Source: an uncultured bacterium
GTDB taxonomy: Bacteria > Cyanobacteriota > Vampirovibrionia > Gastranaerophilales > Gastranaerophilaceae
Reading direction: 5' to 3'
DNA: 64,000 nt
Assembly: GCA_902801985.1 (NCBI GenBank)
Contig: CADCKD010000001.1
Coordinates: forward strand, 85,459 to 149,458
In this document: piece after piece, positions 7,382 through 15,950 of the stretch
Numbering within the stretch: the stretch's first letter is position 1
How the letters are laid out: each line of letters starts with the position of its first letter
Translations under genes and position numbers: made by a program
The notes under the pieces: generated by a model
The model's input: the letters and a program-made list of their open reading frames with translations, nothing else
Told to the model about the DNA's origin: nothing
The model's database searches: none

Positions 7382-7600
7382 ATGAATAAAGAATTAAAGG
7401 TATTATTATTAAAACAAGCCTGTGAAGATATTAAAGCAAATGCAGAAGATATTGTTGGAGGCACTAAATATGAAAAAAAATTCAGTATAGAAATAAATTT
7501 TAATGAAGATGAAGTACCAACTATTACAATAAATAAAGAATTTCCAATATCATATTCAAAAGAAATTGATAATTATATTATAGAAAAAGGATGGGATTAA
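7382..7600 (+). CDS. small hypothetical protein
   Basis: A 72-residue acidic protein with an N-terminal helix and then strands (FSIEINFNEDEVPTITINKEF). An AAAAGGAT ribosome site precedes the start. No family recognised. Confidence 0.6.
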   Translation: MNKELKVLLLKQACEDIKANAEDIVGGTKYEKKFSIEINFNEDEVPTITINKEFPISYSKEIDNYIIEKGWD

Positions 7601-7670
7601 ATGAATAAGATATTTGATGAATTATTATCGATTACGGATGCAATTTGTATTTCTTAAAAGGAGAATATTT

Positions 7671-8006
7671 ATGGATGAAATAATTAATAAGTTGTGTGAA
7701 AAATTTGGCGTAACAACAGAATATCTTGTCAACGAATTAGCAAGGCATAGTATAACAATGGACTGGATTGGAATAATCTTTTGGTGTGGATTATCAATTA
7801 TTATTACTGTTCTCTTTATTACTTTTAAAAAAGATAAACTAGAAAATTTGTTTGGTCATAATACATTATGGACATTAGCTATCGTTATTTTAACTATAAT
7901 TTATACTGTTACTTTAATAGTTGTATCATATTGTGTAATAGATTTAATTAGTTGGTATATTTCGCCAATTGCAGCTGCTATAAAATATATCGGCAATTGT
8001 TTTTAA
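7671..8006 (+). CDS. two- or three-segment membrane protein
   Basis: About 111 residues from the ATG at 7671, which has AAAAGGAG in front. The frame opens earlier at 7614, but that stretch has no ribosome site. The N-terminal 25 residues are polar and helical (MDEIINKLCEKFGVTTEYLVNEL would fit a short amphipathic helix). Then come hydrophobic segments about residues 27-46, 60-82 and possibly 84-105. A membrane-anchored phage protein of unknown role. Confidence 0.7.
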   Translation: MDEIINKLCEKFGVTTEYLVNELARHSITMDWIGIIFWCGLSIIITVLFITFKKDKLENLFGHNTLWTLAIVILTIIYTVTLIVVSYCVIDLISWYISPIAAAIKYIGNCF

Positions 8007-8018
8007 AGGAGAAACTAT

Positions 8019-8852
8019 ATGAAATATCAAATTAGATGGGGTTGTCATGAAACCAACAGTTCATCAATGCACTCTCTTATTTTAACAAAGAAAAATAATA
8101 ATATTCGTATGACGCAAGAAGAGATACGTAGCGAGTTTTATCTTGACGAGGAATGGTATAAAGAACGTCATAAAGATGATGAAAAAGAAGTTGTTGAGAT
8201 TGACCCGTGGGAAAACGAATTTGGTCGTTCGCCGTTTAGCGTACTCTCTTCTTTTAGAGATAAACTGTCTTATGCTATTGCTGAATATTGTGGAAATAAT
8301 TATAGTCGTATCGAATCTTACATAAAATCTGAAAAAGTGTTTAACGAGATATTTAATCCACTTTTAATTAATCTTATTGGTTGTGATGAGATTGAATATG
8401 GAAAGAAAGACTATAGACATTTTGAGATTTATTCAGATGTTGGCGGTGAGTATTTGGATGAAGTTGAACAAGTACCATATGGAAATCTTGTTTATATTGA
8501 AAAAGAAAATAGAGATGATATATCTGATGACGAGTTAGTTGCTGGTATGTATAAAAATATGTCAAAGGATGGCAGACCGATTGAAGAAGCATGGTTTTAT
8601 ATTCCTGATTTTGGTTCTATCGACCATCAGTCATGGGGATTGCTTGAGGGATTTTTGAAATCAAACAACCTTACTTTAGAAGATTATCTTGTTAGGAAAG
8701 ATGTTGTAGTAATTATTGATGGCGATGAATATTGTGAACTTGACAATCTTATTAATTGCGGATTAATTGAAAAAGATTCAATTGTTTTAAGATATCCAAA
8801 GCATGGTTCTTATGATTGTTGTGAGGGAATTGAAGATGAAGAAACAAATTAG
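8019..8852 (+). CDS. ETNSSS-family protein 1 (long member)
   Basis: A 277-residue protein beginning MKYQIRWGCHETNSSSMHSL, the first of four nearby proteins sharing this N-terminal signature. The rest (residues 25-277) is acidic and soluble-looking, with Trp/Tyr-rich segments and a strand-rich C-terminal part (VVVIIDGDEYCELDNLI). I see no catalytic motif. AAAGGAG precedes the start. Proteins starting with a similar ETNSSS motif are, from memory, recurrent uncharacterised proteins in phages and bacteria. The conserved start with divergent remainder suggests a shared recognition or processing signal. Confidence 0.75.
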   Translation: MKYQIRWGCHETNSSSMHSLILTKKNNNIRMTQEEIRSEFYLDEEWYKERHKDDEKEVVEIDPWENEFGRSPFSVLSSFRDKLSYAIAEYCGNNYSRIESYIKSEKVFNEIFNPLLINLIGCDEIEYGKKDYRHFEIYSDVGGEYLDEVEQVPYGNLVYIEKENRDDISDDELVAGMYKNMSKDGRPIEEAWFYIPDFGSIDHQSWGLLEGFLKSNNLTLEDYLVRKDVVVIIDGDEYCELDNLINCGLIEKDSIVLRYPKHGSYDCCEGIEDEETN

Positions 8853-9336
8853 ATTTATTTTATTTGAAACTAATTCATCAAGTGTGCATACATTACAAAT
8901 ATCAAATAATAATATGGCAGTTAGCGAATTAAATATTGAAGATGATGGATATGTTCATGTAGTACTTGACCAGTATTATGGAAAAGACCCTATAGATTAT
9001 GATACACAATTAGATAAATTAAAATATATTTGTACGTGGCTTTATATTTTTTATGGTTGTGATTTAGAAGAAATGTATGATAGTAGTGGATGGAATGATT
9101 TTATATATGAATTTACAAGATATATAAATGGAACAAATTATCAGAATCAGAAAAAATGTCTTGGAATTAAAGTTATTTTGACAGATAAAAGAGAAGCTTG
9201 GGAATTTTTAGACCATCAATCACAACCATATGGAGTTTGGGATGATAGTAATTGTGTTGTTGATTTATGGAATTCAGAACAACTTGTTAATTTTATTTTT
9301 AATCCATATATATGGTTGCATACAGATTGTGATTAA
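8836..9336 (+). CDS. ETNSSS-family protein 2
   Basis: 166 residues from the ATG at 8836. The frame is open from 8803, but the family signature MKKQIRFILFETNSSSVHTL begins exactly at 8836, with GTGAGGGA upstream, fixing the start. It overlaps the end of member 1 by 17 bases. After the signature the protein is acidic and rich in Tyr, Trp and Asp, and unlike member 1. No known domain. Confidence 0.75.
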   Translation: MKKQIRFILFETNSSSVHTLQISNNNMAVSELNIEDDGYVHVVLDQYYGKDPIDYDTQLDKLKYICTWLYIFYGCDLEEMYDSSGWNDFIYEFTRYINGTNYQNQKKCLGIKVILTDKREAWEFLDHQSQPYGVWDDSNCVVDLWNSEQLVNFIFNPYIWLHTDCD

Positions 9337-9350
9337 AAGTGAGGAATTAA

Positions 9351-9680
9351 ATGGATATTAATTTAACATCAGAACAGATTAATAATTTTTTAGAAGATGC
9401 ATATGTAAATATTAATCTTGGAGATTACAGAATATTTTTAGAGTTAACTGGGAAAGAAAAAGATATTTGGTATTTTGAACTTATTAAATCAAAAAATGGG
9501 AAAACGATACAAGGGTATGCACATGATATAGATGAATTAAAATTGTTAGAAGCAAAAAGACCAGAAGACCCATCATGGTATCATGATGACCCATTATGTC
9601 CTAATTGCAGAACTTATATGATTTATAAATTCGAACATTGTCCTAAATGCGGGCAAAAACTCGATTGGAGCGAAAAATGA
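9351..9680 (+). CDS. small protein with C-terminal zinc ribbon
   Basis: A 109-residue protein. Residues about 83-103 contain CPNC ... CPKCG, a classic two-knuckle zinc ribbon. The N-terminal 75 residues are of unknown fold. It lies between ETNSSS members and overlaps the GNAT gene by 4 bases, so it may work with one of them. It could bind nucleic acid or protein; the sequence does not decide. Confidence 0.7.
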   Translation: MDINLTSEQINNFLEDAYVNINLGDYRIFLELTGKEKDIWYFELIKSKNGKTIQGYAHDIDELKLLEAKRPEDPSWYHDDPLCPNCRTYMIYKFEHCPKCGQKLDWSEK

Positions 9681-9982
9681 TAAAAATAAAAGAGAATGAA
9701 TTATATCAAGAGCTTCATTTATATGATGGTGATATCAAGATTGGTGAAGCAGAAGTTGATATAAAAGGAAAAATGCTTTCACGATTATCTATATTTGAAC
9801 CATATCAGAACAAAGGATACGGAACAAAAATAGTAAAGCAGCTAACAGAACAATATGGATTAGATTGTCTTTGGGTCAATGCTGATAACGAACGAGCAAT
9901 TCATGTTTATGAAAAATGTGGATATAAAATACAAAAACCTACTATGTACTTAATGGAGGTAATAAATGAAAGAACAGATTAG
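9677..9982 (+). CDS. GNAT-family N-acetyltransferase
   Basis: 101 residues from the ATG at 9677, which overlaps the previous stop (ATGA) and has GGAG upstream; the frame is open from 9647. The acetyl-CoA-binding motif A appears as LSIFEPYQNKGYGTKIVKQL (Q-x-x-G-x-G), and NADNERAIHVYEKCGYK is the typical motif B region. It is shorter than most GNATs but has the core. It would transfer an acyl group to an amine. Its position between ETNSSS members 2 and 3 makes those proteins possible substrates, by inference only. Confidence 0.75.
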   Translation: MIKIKENELYQELHLYDGDIKIGEAEVDIKGKMLSRLSIFEPYQNKGYGTKIVKQLTEQYGLDCLWVNADNERAIHVYEKCGYKIQKPTMYLMEVINERTD

Positions 9983-10271
9983 ATTAGGAGTTTGGGAAAC
10001 AAATTCAAGTAGTGTGAATACTCTTATGATTATGTCGGCTGAAGAGTATAAAGATTTTATGGATAAATGGAATAGTAATGATTGGGTATGGGATAGATAT
10101 GGTGGTGCTTGGGTTCATGTAGATGATAAAGAAGAGGATAGTGACGAATATAGGTATAGTCCAAATCCATGTGAAAACGAATGGAGCTATTTTGAAAAAG
10201 AAACGCAAACATATACGACAAAACATGGAGATGAAATTGTTGCTGTTTCTATTTATGGATATGATGGGTGA
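9966..10271 (+). CDS. ETNSSS-family protein 3
   Basis: A 101-residue protein beginning MKEQIRLGVWETNSSSVNTL. It overlaps the GNAT gene by 17 bases, with ATGGAGGT just upstream as ribosome site. The remainder is very acidic and Trp/Tyr-rich and aligns along its whole length with member 4: EEYKDFM / KDYEEFM, GGAWVHVDD / YEKWVRVDS, TTKHGDEIVAVS / TTEHGDIVVAIS. These two are recent duplicates. Function unknown. Confidence 0.75.
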   Translation: MKEQIRLGVWETNSSSVNTLMIMSAEEYKDFMDKWNSNDWVWDRYGGAWVHVDDKEEDSDEYRYSPNPCENEWSYFEKETQTYTTKHGDEIVAVSIYGYDG

Positions 10272-10277
10272 TAAACA

Positions 10278-10565
10278 ATGAAGAAACAAATTAGAGCAAG
10301 TGTTTTTGAAACGAATAGCAGTATGTCTCATACTCTTCAGATGATGAGTAAAAAAGATTATGAAGAGTTCATGCGTCATGAAGAGGATGACGATTGGGCT
10401 TGGAGTTTTTGGTATGAAAAATGGGTTCGTGTAGACTCCGATGAATATGATGATGATTGTGATAGTTCGTATTTTGACGATGAAACTGATTACAATATTA
10501 AAGAGTTTACGACTGAACATGGTGATATTGTCGTGGCAATTAGTGGCGCAAGAGAAGATTATTGA
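10278..10565 (+). CDS. ETNSSS-family protein 4
   Basis: A 95-residue protein beginning MKKQIRASVFETNSSMSHTL, the last of the four family members and a full-length relative of member 3. It is highly acidic, with runs of Asp in the middle. It ends 16 bases before the radical SAM gene, so the two are probably on one transcript. There is no catalytic motif, so it could be a substrate, inhibitor or DNA mimic. Confidence 0.75.
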   Translation: MKKQIRASVFETNSSMSHTLQMMSKKDYEEFMRHEEDDDWAWSFWYEKWVRVDSDEYDDDCDSSYFDDETDYNIKEFTTEHGDIVVAISGAREDY

Positions 10566-10581
10566 TTTATAAGGGGAAAAT

Positions 10582-11493
10582 ATGAAAAGACTTTATACGT
10601 ATCAAAACGGAAATACCACAACTACAATCTATGATGATGGAACAAAGACACATTTTACAATGGACGATGAATTTGAGTTTGAGTTCCCAGAATCGCACGA
10701 TATCAGTATAAGTCAGTGTTGTGATAATGGATGTGAGTGGTGTTACTATGGATGCTCTCCTACTGGTAAACATGCACAGTTGTTAGGTTGGAGATTTTTT
10801 GGGTCTATGAGACCATATACGGAAATTGCAATTAATCTTCAAAGACCACTTCATCCAGACCTTGGGCGTTTTCTATTTTTGATGAATAGTCATCATATTA
10901 TTTGTAATGTAACAATTAATCAGAATCATTTTATGGATGATGAAATAAGAAGACAACTTGATGTGTGGGTAAGACAGGGATTTGTTAAAGGTATTGGAAT
11001 TTCTTTAACAGACCCTACGCAAGATGGATTTATTGATGAAGTTAAAAAATATTCCAATACCGTTATCCATGTTATTGCAGGAGTTACACCTTGGGAAGAT
11101 ATTCAGTATCTTATGGGACACGGTTTAAAACTCCTTATCCTTGGATACAAGAAAACTGGTAGGGGTAAAAAATACTACGATGGTCTGTTTATACCTATTA
11201 TCACTCAGATGAAATATCTTGAAGGTGGTCTTGATGAGGTTATTAATGGTTTTAAAGTTGTAAGTTTTGATAATCTTGCAATCGAACAGTTACATATCAG
11301 AGACAGACTTAGCGATAAGGAATGGGATATGTTTTATGGCGGCGATGATGGAACCGTAACATTTTTTATTGACCTTGTTAAAGGCGTGTTTGCTAGAAAC
11401 AGTTTGTCCCAAATTACATATCCTATTGGGGACAAGACCATTGATGAGATGTTTGAGATTATTAAGGAAGAAATTAAGAAAGGAAGTGATTAA
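10582..11493 (+). CDS. radical SAM enzyme (phage family)
   Basis: A 303-residue protein with AAGGGGAA before the start. Cys47, Cys51 and Cys54 (CDNGCEWC) form the CxxxCxxC site that binds the catalytic 4Fe-4S cluster; SPTGKHAQL follows, as in phage radical SAM proteins I recall. Residues 85-270 fit the rest of a partial TIM barrel, with the conserved-looking LHPDLGRFLFLMNSHHIICN and TINQNHF. No SPASM or other auxiliary cluster domain is evident. Reaction unknown. It directly precedes a cysteine desulfurase (adjacent stop and start), which could supply sulfur for cluster assembly or product formation. Confidence 0.8.
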   Translation: MKRLYTYQNGNTTTTIYDDGTKTHFTMDDEFEFEFPESHDISISQCCDNGCEWCYYGCSPTGKHAQLLGWRFFGSMRPYTEIAINLQRPLHPDLGRFLFLMNSHHIICNVTINQNHFMDDEIRRQLDVWVRQGFVKGIGISLTDPTQDGFIDEVKKYSNTVIHVIAGVTPWEDIQYLMGHGLKLLILGYKKTGRGKKYYDGLFIPIITQMKYLEGGLDEVINGFKVVSFDNLAIEQLHIRDRLSDKEWDMFYGGDDGTVTFFIDLVKGVFARNSLSQITYPIGDKTIDEMFEIIKEEIKKGSD

Positions 11494-12660
11494 TTGATTT
11501 CTTATTTTGACTGTGCGGCTACTACTAAGCCAACAGAACAAGTTATAAAAGATATAGAAACAGGAATGAGGGATTATTGGTATAATCCCTCTTCCACCTC
11601 TGAAGAATCTAGAAAAGTAAAACTACAAATTGAACATGCAAGAAGACAAGTTGCCGATTTTATCAATTGTAAACCAGAAGAAATAATTTTTACATCAGGG
11701 GCAACCGAAAGTAATAATCTTGTTATGAGAAGTAATTGGGATATTGTAATGTGTTCTGCTATTGACCATCCTTCTATTTATAGAACCATGGCTTGGTCAT
11801 CTTTTAATCTTGGAAATTATTATGTACCTGTATCTTCTGGAGGACAGATTAATTTAGATAAGCTTGAAGCAGTATTAAAGTATATTGAGATTAATTATGT
11901 TCATGATGACCCAAGACTTATGTGTGTTTCATATGTTAATAATGAAATTGGTTCTACTGAAAACATTTATGAGATTTCAAAATTGATTCATCACTATGAA
12001 GGACGCTTATTTGTAGATGCTACACAGGCAATTGAATATAGGGATATAGATGTTCAAAGTATGGGTATTGATATGTTATCTGCAAGTTTTCATAAATTTG
12101 GTGGAGTTAGAGGTTGTGGTTTTTTATATGTAAAAGAAGGAATTAAATTAGAGCCACTACTTACGGGTGGACATCAAGAAAATAATCTTCGTGCAGGAAC
12201 TGAACCAAGTTATTTAATTACTGCAATGGGAAATCGTCTTGAAGAAATGCAGAAGACAAAAGCTCTTAGACTTAAAGTAATTGGTGATATTAGTTGGTCA
12301 ATTAAAAAGAAACTAGGTCTTATTGATGGTAATAAGATAATTGAGGGGATTAAACAAAATGGTGAATATTGTTCTCCCCATATTATTAGTCTTACTATTC
12401 CTAATATTCCTGCTCAAGAATTAATTACTCTTATGGATTTGGATGGAGTTATTGTATCTGCTGGTAGTGCTTGTTCCTCTGGAGAAAATGTTCCAAGTAG
12501 AGTCTTAAAAGCAATTGGACTTACTGATGATGAAGCTCGTTCTACTATTAGAATAAGTTTTGATGAGTTTACTACAGAAAAAGATGTTGAAAATTTAATT
12601 AATTCATTAACTAAGAATGTTCAAATTTTAAAGGAGCTTCATATGGATGATGAAAAATAA
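11494..12660 (+). CDS. cysteine desulfurase (NifS/IscS type)
   Basis: 388 residues, normal for the family. It starts at TTG immediately after the radical SAM stop, with GAAAGGAAGTGAT as ribosome site. YFDCAATTKP is the N-terminal motif, SGATESNN the cofactor-binding loop, Lys201 in SFHKFGG the PLP-binding lysine and Cys327 in SAGSACSSGEN the persulfide-forming cysteine. All key residues are present, so it should be active in releasing sulfur from cysteine. No IscU-type scaffold is nearby. The likely partner is the radical SAM enzyme; sulfur modification of RNA, DNA or protein is another possibility. Confidence 0.88.
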   Translation: MISYFDCAATTKPTEQVIKDIETGMRDYWYNPSSTSEESRKVKLQIEHARRQVADFINCKPEEIIFTSGATESNNLVMRSNWDIVMCSAIDHPSIYRTMAWSSFNLGNYYVPVSSGGQINLDKLEAVLKYIEINYVHDDPRLMCVSYVNNEIGSTENIYEISKLIHHYEGRLFVDATQAIEYRDIDVQSMGIDMLSASFHKFGGVRGCGFLYVKEGIKLEPLLTGGHQENNLRAGTEPSYLITAMGNRLEEMQKTKALRLKVIGDISWSIKKKLGLIDGNKIIEGIKQNGEYCSPHIISLTIPNIPAQELITLMDLDGVIVSAGSACSSGENVPSRVLKAIGLTDDEARSTIRISFDEFTTEKDVENLINSLTKNVQILKELHMDDEK

Positions 12661-12673
12661 AGGATGGTGATTT

Positions 12674-15334
12674 ATGTCAGAGTTTGGATTACGCATTAAT
12701 AATTTTGCAGCTGGGTCAATCATGGAAAAAAATATAGGAGTGCGTGATAGATATGATATTACAGAAGCTATGTTGATTAATAGTCTTTTTAAAGACTATA
12801 TGGTATCACATGGTTTAGATATTTATAAAGGAGAATCCACCAGAGATATTATCTGTATCACTTTTAAATATGGCAGTCGAACATATGAAGAAGAAGTAGC
12901 TCATTTAAATAAAAGAATAAAAGTTTATGAAAAAGATAAAAAATTATCTGAAGAACAAAAACAACAAAAAATAGATTTTTTAAATGCGTTAAAAGAAAAA
13001 GCTACTGAAAATAAAGACAAATATATTAGATATAATAAAGACCAGCTTAGAATTCTTTATTATACACAAGGAGTTGACATTTTTTATAATGTTTATAGTA
13101 AAAGAGGTAAAGTAATTGACACTCAAAAAATACATTACAAAATGCTCTATCGTTCAACTGGTAAAGCAAAAGTTGGCTCTTGTATGTTCATTCGTGAAGA
13201 ATTGTATGATGTTGCAAGAGATTATTTATATATGGGAATTAAACTTCCTGAGAGGAATGCGCCTATTGTGGAGATTGGTGCTTATTCTTCACTTGTCGCT
13301 TCATCGATTATTGGTAAAGTTAAAATCAACCCGAAAGATATTTTAATATTAAAAGATGTAGATTCTTTTTTTGAAACTAACGTTATCAGTATTGAAACTG
13401 ATAAAAAGAAACGTTGTCATGCAATTAAAAAAGAAAAATATAAACTTAAAAATACTCTATTTGATGGACAGGCTTTGATTGACCATAGTCTGTTTCCTGC
13501 GTGGGGAAATGGTTATATTCTTTTAAGACAACATATGTTTAAAGCAGCAGCTTTTGACTGTTATCTCCAACAGTGGTTTAAAGATTATTATGGAGATAAA
13601 TATGAAAATGCAGTAATTAAAGATATGTGGGGGAACGAACATAAAGTTACAGATATTAAAATGGTAACCACAGATAATGCTATTAAATGGATTAAATTTG
13701 ATGGTATTACATATGATTATTGGTGCGAACGAGTAAAGCGAGATAATAATAATTATTTTGGAATTGTTAAAACTGCTCATCCAAGTAAACTTGGAGATGT
13801 TCAATTTCAATCTTATCAAATGGTAAATGCATTAAATATAGATACGATTGAAGGAGTAGTACAATGTACTAAAGATTATATCTATCAATTAAAAAATGAT
13901 ATAAATGTATTTCTTGATTACTTAAAAAGAAATTCTAATTTTTCAAATGATTTTGAGGTACTAATTGCTTTAGTGGAACAAGACTTAGATTTTGAACAAT
14001 GTTCATATTTTAAAGAAAGACGAAATAGAATTATTCAAAGTTATATAGCTAATGCTAAGACAGGAAGAATAATTAACAATGGAGACAATCTTACAATTGT
14101 AGGTTCTCCTTATGCAATGTTATTATATATGGTTGGAGAAGACCCTGAAACAGACCCAACATTTAATTTTGAAAATGGATGTATACAATGTTATACAAAA
14201 AGATTTGAAGATGGAGAATATTTAGCAGAATTTAGAAGCCCATTTAATTCTTGTAATAATCTTGGATATTTACATAATCATTATGATTATAGATTAGATA
14301 AATATTTTAATATTGGAAGAAATTGTATTGCTGTCAATATGGTGCACACAGATTTTCAAGATAAAAATAATGGTAGTGATATGGATAGTGACTCAATTTA
14401 TACAACAAATCAAAAAGACATTGTTGCTCATGCTAAATACTGTGTTGAACATTATCCTACTATTGTAAATAATATTCCAAAAGAAAAGAATAATTATTCG
14501 AGTTCATTAAAAGATTTTGCGAAAATTGATAATAAACTTGCTGCTTCTCAAATGTCTATTGGCAGTTCCAGTAATTTGGCTCAAATTGCTCTCTCATATT
14601 CATATACTTTTTCAAATCAAAAATATAAAGATTATGTTTGTATATTATCTGTTCTGGCTCAGTGTGCGATAGATAATGCTAAGAGAACTTTTAACATAAA
14701 TATTAATGAGGAAATAGATAGAATTCAACGAGATATGGATATAGGAATAAATGGATATCCAATGTTTTGGAAAGCGATTAAGAAAAAAAATGATAAACGT
14801 AATGGTGTAAAAATATCTGAGTTAACAGATAAACAGATTCAACGTAGAAACGCAATGTATAATTCTGAAATTGCTTGTCCAATGAATTCATTATTTAATA
14901 TGAATCTTAATCCTAGAAGTAATTTACGTACAGAAACATATCCTATGGATAAATTTTTTAAAAAATTTGAATTAGATGTTGGTATACGAAGAAGCAAAAA
15001 AGTAGAAAAATTAATTGAAAAATATTCGTTACGAGTATTAAATTATAATTTTGCAAATGAAATTGATGATGATGAAAATGAAGAAGATTTTTTATTGCTT
15101 CGTTCTGATTTTGATAATCTTATAAAAGATATACGAGAAATTGCATTTACTAAAAACTATTTAGGATTAATGAGTTATTTAATTGATAGAAGTTTTGTTA
15201 TTACACCAAATATGAAATCTAATACATCAAATAAAAAAAATAATTTAGATAAGAATAAATCTTTGTTATTAAAAACATTATATCAGTTAAATTCAAAACA
15301 ATTATTAAAATGCTTTTCAAATAATATAAAATAA
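12674..15334 (+). CDS. probable YonO/QDE-1-type single-chain RNA polymerase, divergent
   Basis: 886 residues, in the size range of phage homologs of the QDE-1/YonO double-psi-barrel RNA polymerases. GSDMDSDSIY (Asp569, Asp571, Asp573) matches the metal-binding DxDxD motif, where relatives read DxDGD. It is preceded by RSPFNSCNNLGYLHN, which corresponds to the family's R-x-P motif, and by NCIAVNMVHTDF. The family transcribes phage DNA independently of host polymerase. The Gly to Ser change in the motif is unusual. If correct, it would transcribe middle or late genes. A terminator-like hairpin follows. Assignment rests on motif spacing, not on alignment. Confidence 0.65.
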   Translation: MSEFGLRINNFAAGSIMEKNIGVRDRYDITEAMLINSLFKDYMVSHGLDIYKGESTRDIICITFKYGSRTYEEEVAHLNKRIKVYEKDKKLSEEQKQQKIDFLNALKEKATENKDKYIRYNKDQLRILYYTQGVDIFYNVYSKRGKVIDTQKIHYKMLYRSTGKAKVGSCMFIREELYDVARDYLYMGIKLPERNAPIVEIGAYSSLVASSIIGKVKINPKDILILKDVDSFFETNVISIETDKKKRCHAIKKEKYKLKNTLFDGQALIDHSLFPAWGNGYILLRQHMFKAAAFDCYLQQWFKDYYGDKYENAVIKDMWGNEHKVTDIKMVTTDNAIKWIKFDGITYDYWCERVKRDNNNYFGIVKTAHPSKLGDVQFQSYQMVNALNIDTIEGVVQCTKDYIYQLKNDINVFLDYLKRNSNFSNDFEVLIALVEQDLDFEQCSYFKERRNRIIQSYIANAKTGRIINNGDNLTIVGSPYAMLLYMVGEDPETDPTFNFENGCIQCYTKRFEDGEYLAEFRSPFNSCNNLGYLHNHYDYRLDKYFNIGRNCIAVNMVHTDFQDKNNGSDMDSDSIYTTNQKDIVAHAKYCVEHYPTIVNNIPKEKNNYSSSLKDFAKIDNKLAASQMSIGSSSNLAQIALSYSYTFSNQKYKDYVCILSVLAQCAIDNAKRTFNININEEIDRIQRDMDIGINGYPMFWKAIKKKNDKRNGVKISELTDKQIQRRNAMYNSEIACPMNSLFNMNLNPRSNLRTETYPMDKFFKKFELDVGIRRSKKVEKLIEKYSLRVLNYNFANEIDDDENEEDFLLLRSDFDNLIKDIREIAFTKNYLGLMSYLIDRSFVITPNMKSNTSNKKNNLDKNKSLLLKTLYQLNSKQLLKCFSNNIK

Positions 15335-15373
15335 TAAATTCATGTAACACCGAATTTTTTTTGATATAAAAAA

Positions 15374-15407
15374 ACCTATATAAAATAAAGATATTTTAAT
15401 ATAGGGT
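15374..15407 (+). terminator. AT-rich hairpin, probable terminator after the polymerase gene
   Basis: ACCTATATAAAATA pairs imperfectly with TATTTTAATATAGGGT around an AAGA loop, followed by ATTTTGT. It lies 40 bases after the polymerase stop. Confidence 0.45.
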
Positions 15408-15477
15408 ATTTTGTAAGTATTGAGAGGTAAATATTATATATATTATAATATATACTAATATAAATTACAATATAATA

Positions 15478-15512
15478 ATAATTAATTATTTTATATATAA
15501 ATAATTAATTAT
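15478..15512. promoter_or_regulatory. perfect 14-bp inverted repeat upstream of the HU-like gene
   Basis: ATAATTAATTATTT (15478-15491) and AAATAATTAATTAT (15499-15512) are exact inverted copies around a 7-base TATATAT spacer. The repeat ends about 33 bases before the HU-like start, inside a very AT-rich leader (15430-15515). It could be an operator, an HU binding site or an mRNA hairpin. No T-run follows, so termination is unlikely. Confidence 0.55.
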
Positions 15513-15544
15513 AGGATTAAAAAGATTAAAGGAGAAAAAAGATT

Positions 15545-15829
15545 ATGATTACAAAGAAAGAACTGACAAAAGAAATTGCTAATAGGGCTGGTATTACTCA
15601 TAAGGAAGCTATGAGAATCTTTGATATTGTTCAAGAAACTTTTTATGAAGCTCTTGAAACACAGGATGATGTTAAGCTTTTTGATGGTGTTGTTTTTTCT
15701 GTAAAGGACACCGCACCTAGAACAGGTAGAAATCCTATGACTGGAGAAGCTATTGATATTCCTGCTAAGAAGAAAGCTTCTGTTCGTTTTGGTAAGGCAG
15801 TTAAAGATATTCTTGCCAACATGAAGTAA
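15545..15829 (+). CDS. HU/IHF-family DNA-binding protein
   Basis: A 94-residue protein of normal HU length, with AAAGGAGAA upstream. ITKKELTKEIANRAG is the N-terminal helix pair, LFDGVVFSVKDTAPRTGRNPMTGE holds the flexible DNA-binding arm with its RNPxTGE motif, and PAKKKASVRFGKAVKDIL is the C-terminal end. It would bend and compact DNA during replication, transcription or packaging. Its start carries more mixed codons than the early genes. It is flanked by an inverted repeat upstream and a strong terminator downstream, so it is probably a single-gene unit. Confidence 0.9.
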   Translation: MITKKELTKEIANRAGITHKEAMRIFDIVQETFYEALETQDDVKLFDGVVFSVKDTAPRTGRNPMTGEAIDIPAKKKASVRFGKAVKDILANMK

Positions 15830-15862
15830 TATTAAAAATTGAATATAGATAATTAGCGAGTT

Positions 15863-15894
15863 ATCCCTGTCATGTTTAATTGCATGATGGGGAT
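15863..15894 (+). terminator. rho-independent terminator after the HU-like gene
   Basis: ATCCCTGTCATG pairs with CATGATGGGGAT (12 bp with two wobble pairs, 8-base loop), followed by TTCTTATATTT. Confidence 0.75.
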
Positions 15895-15950
15895 TTCTTA
15901 TATTTATATTTAAGCTCTATTTTTTATTTATAAAAAGAATGGAGAATAAT

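Noticed and set aside
7601..7657. 18-codon ORF directly after the 7382-7600 gene
   Set aside because: Too short, only a weak ribosome site, and no recognisable pattern; it may be a leader but cannot be supported.
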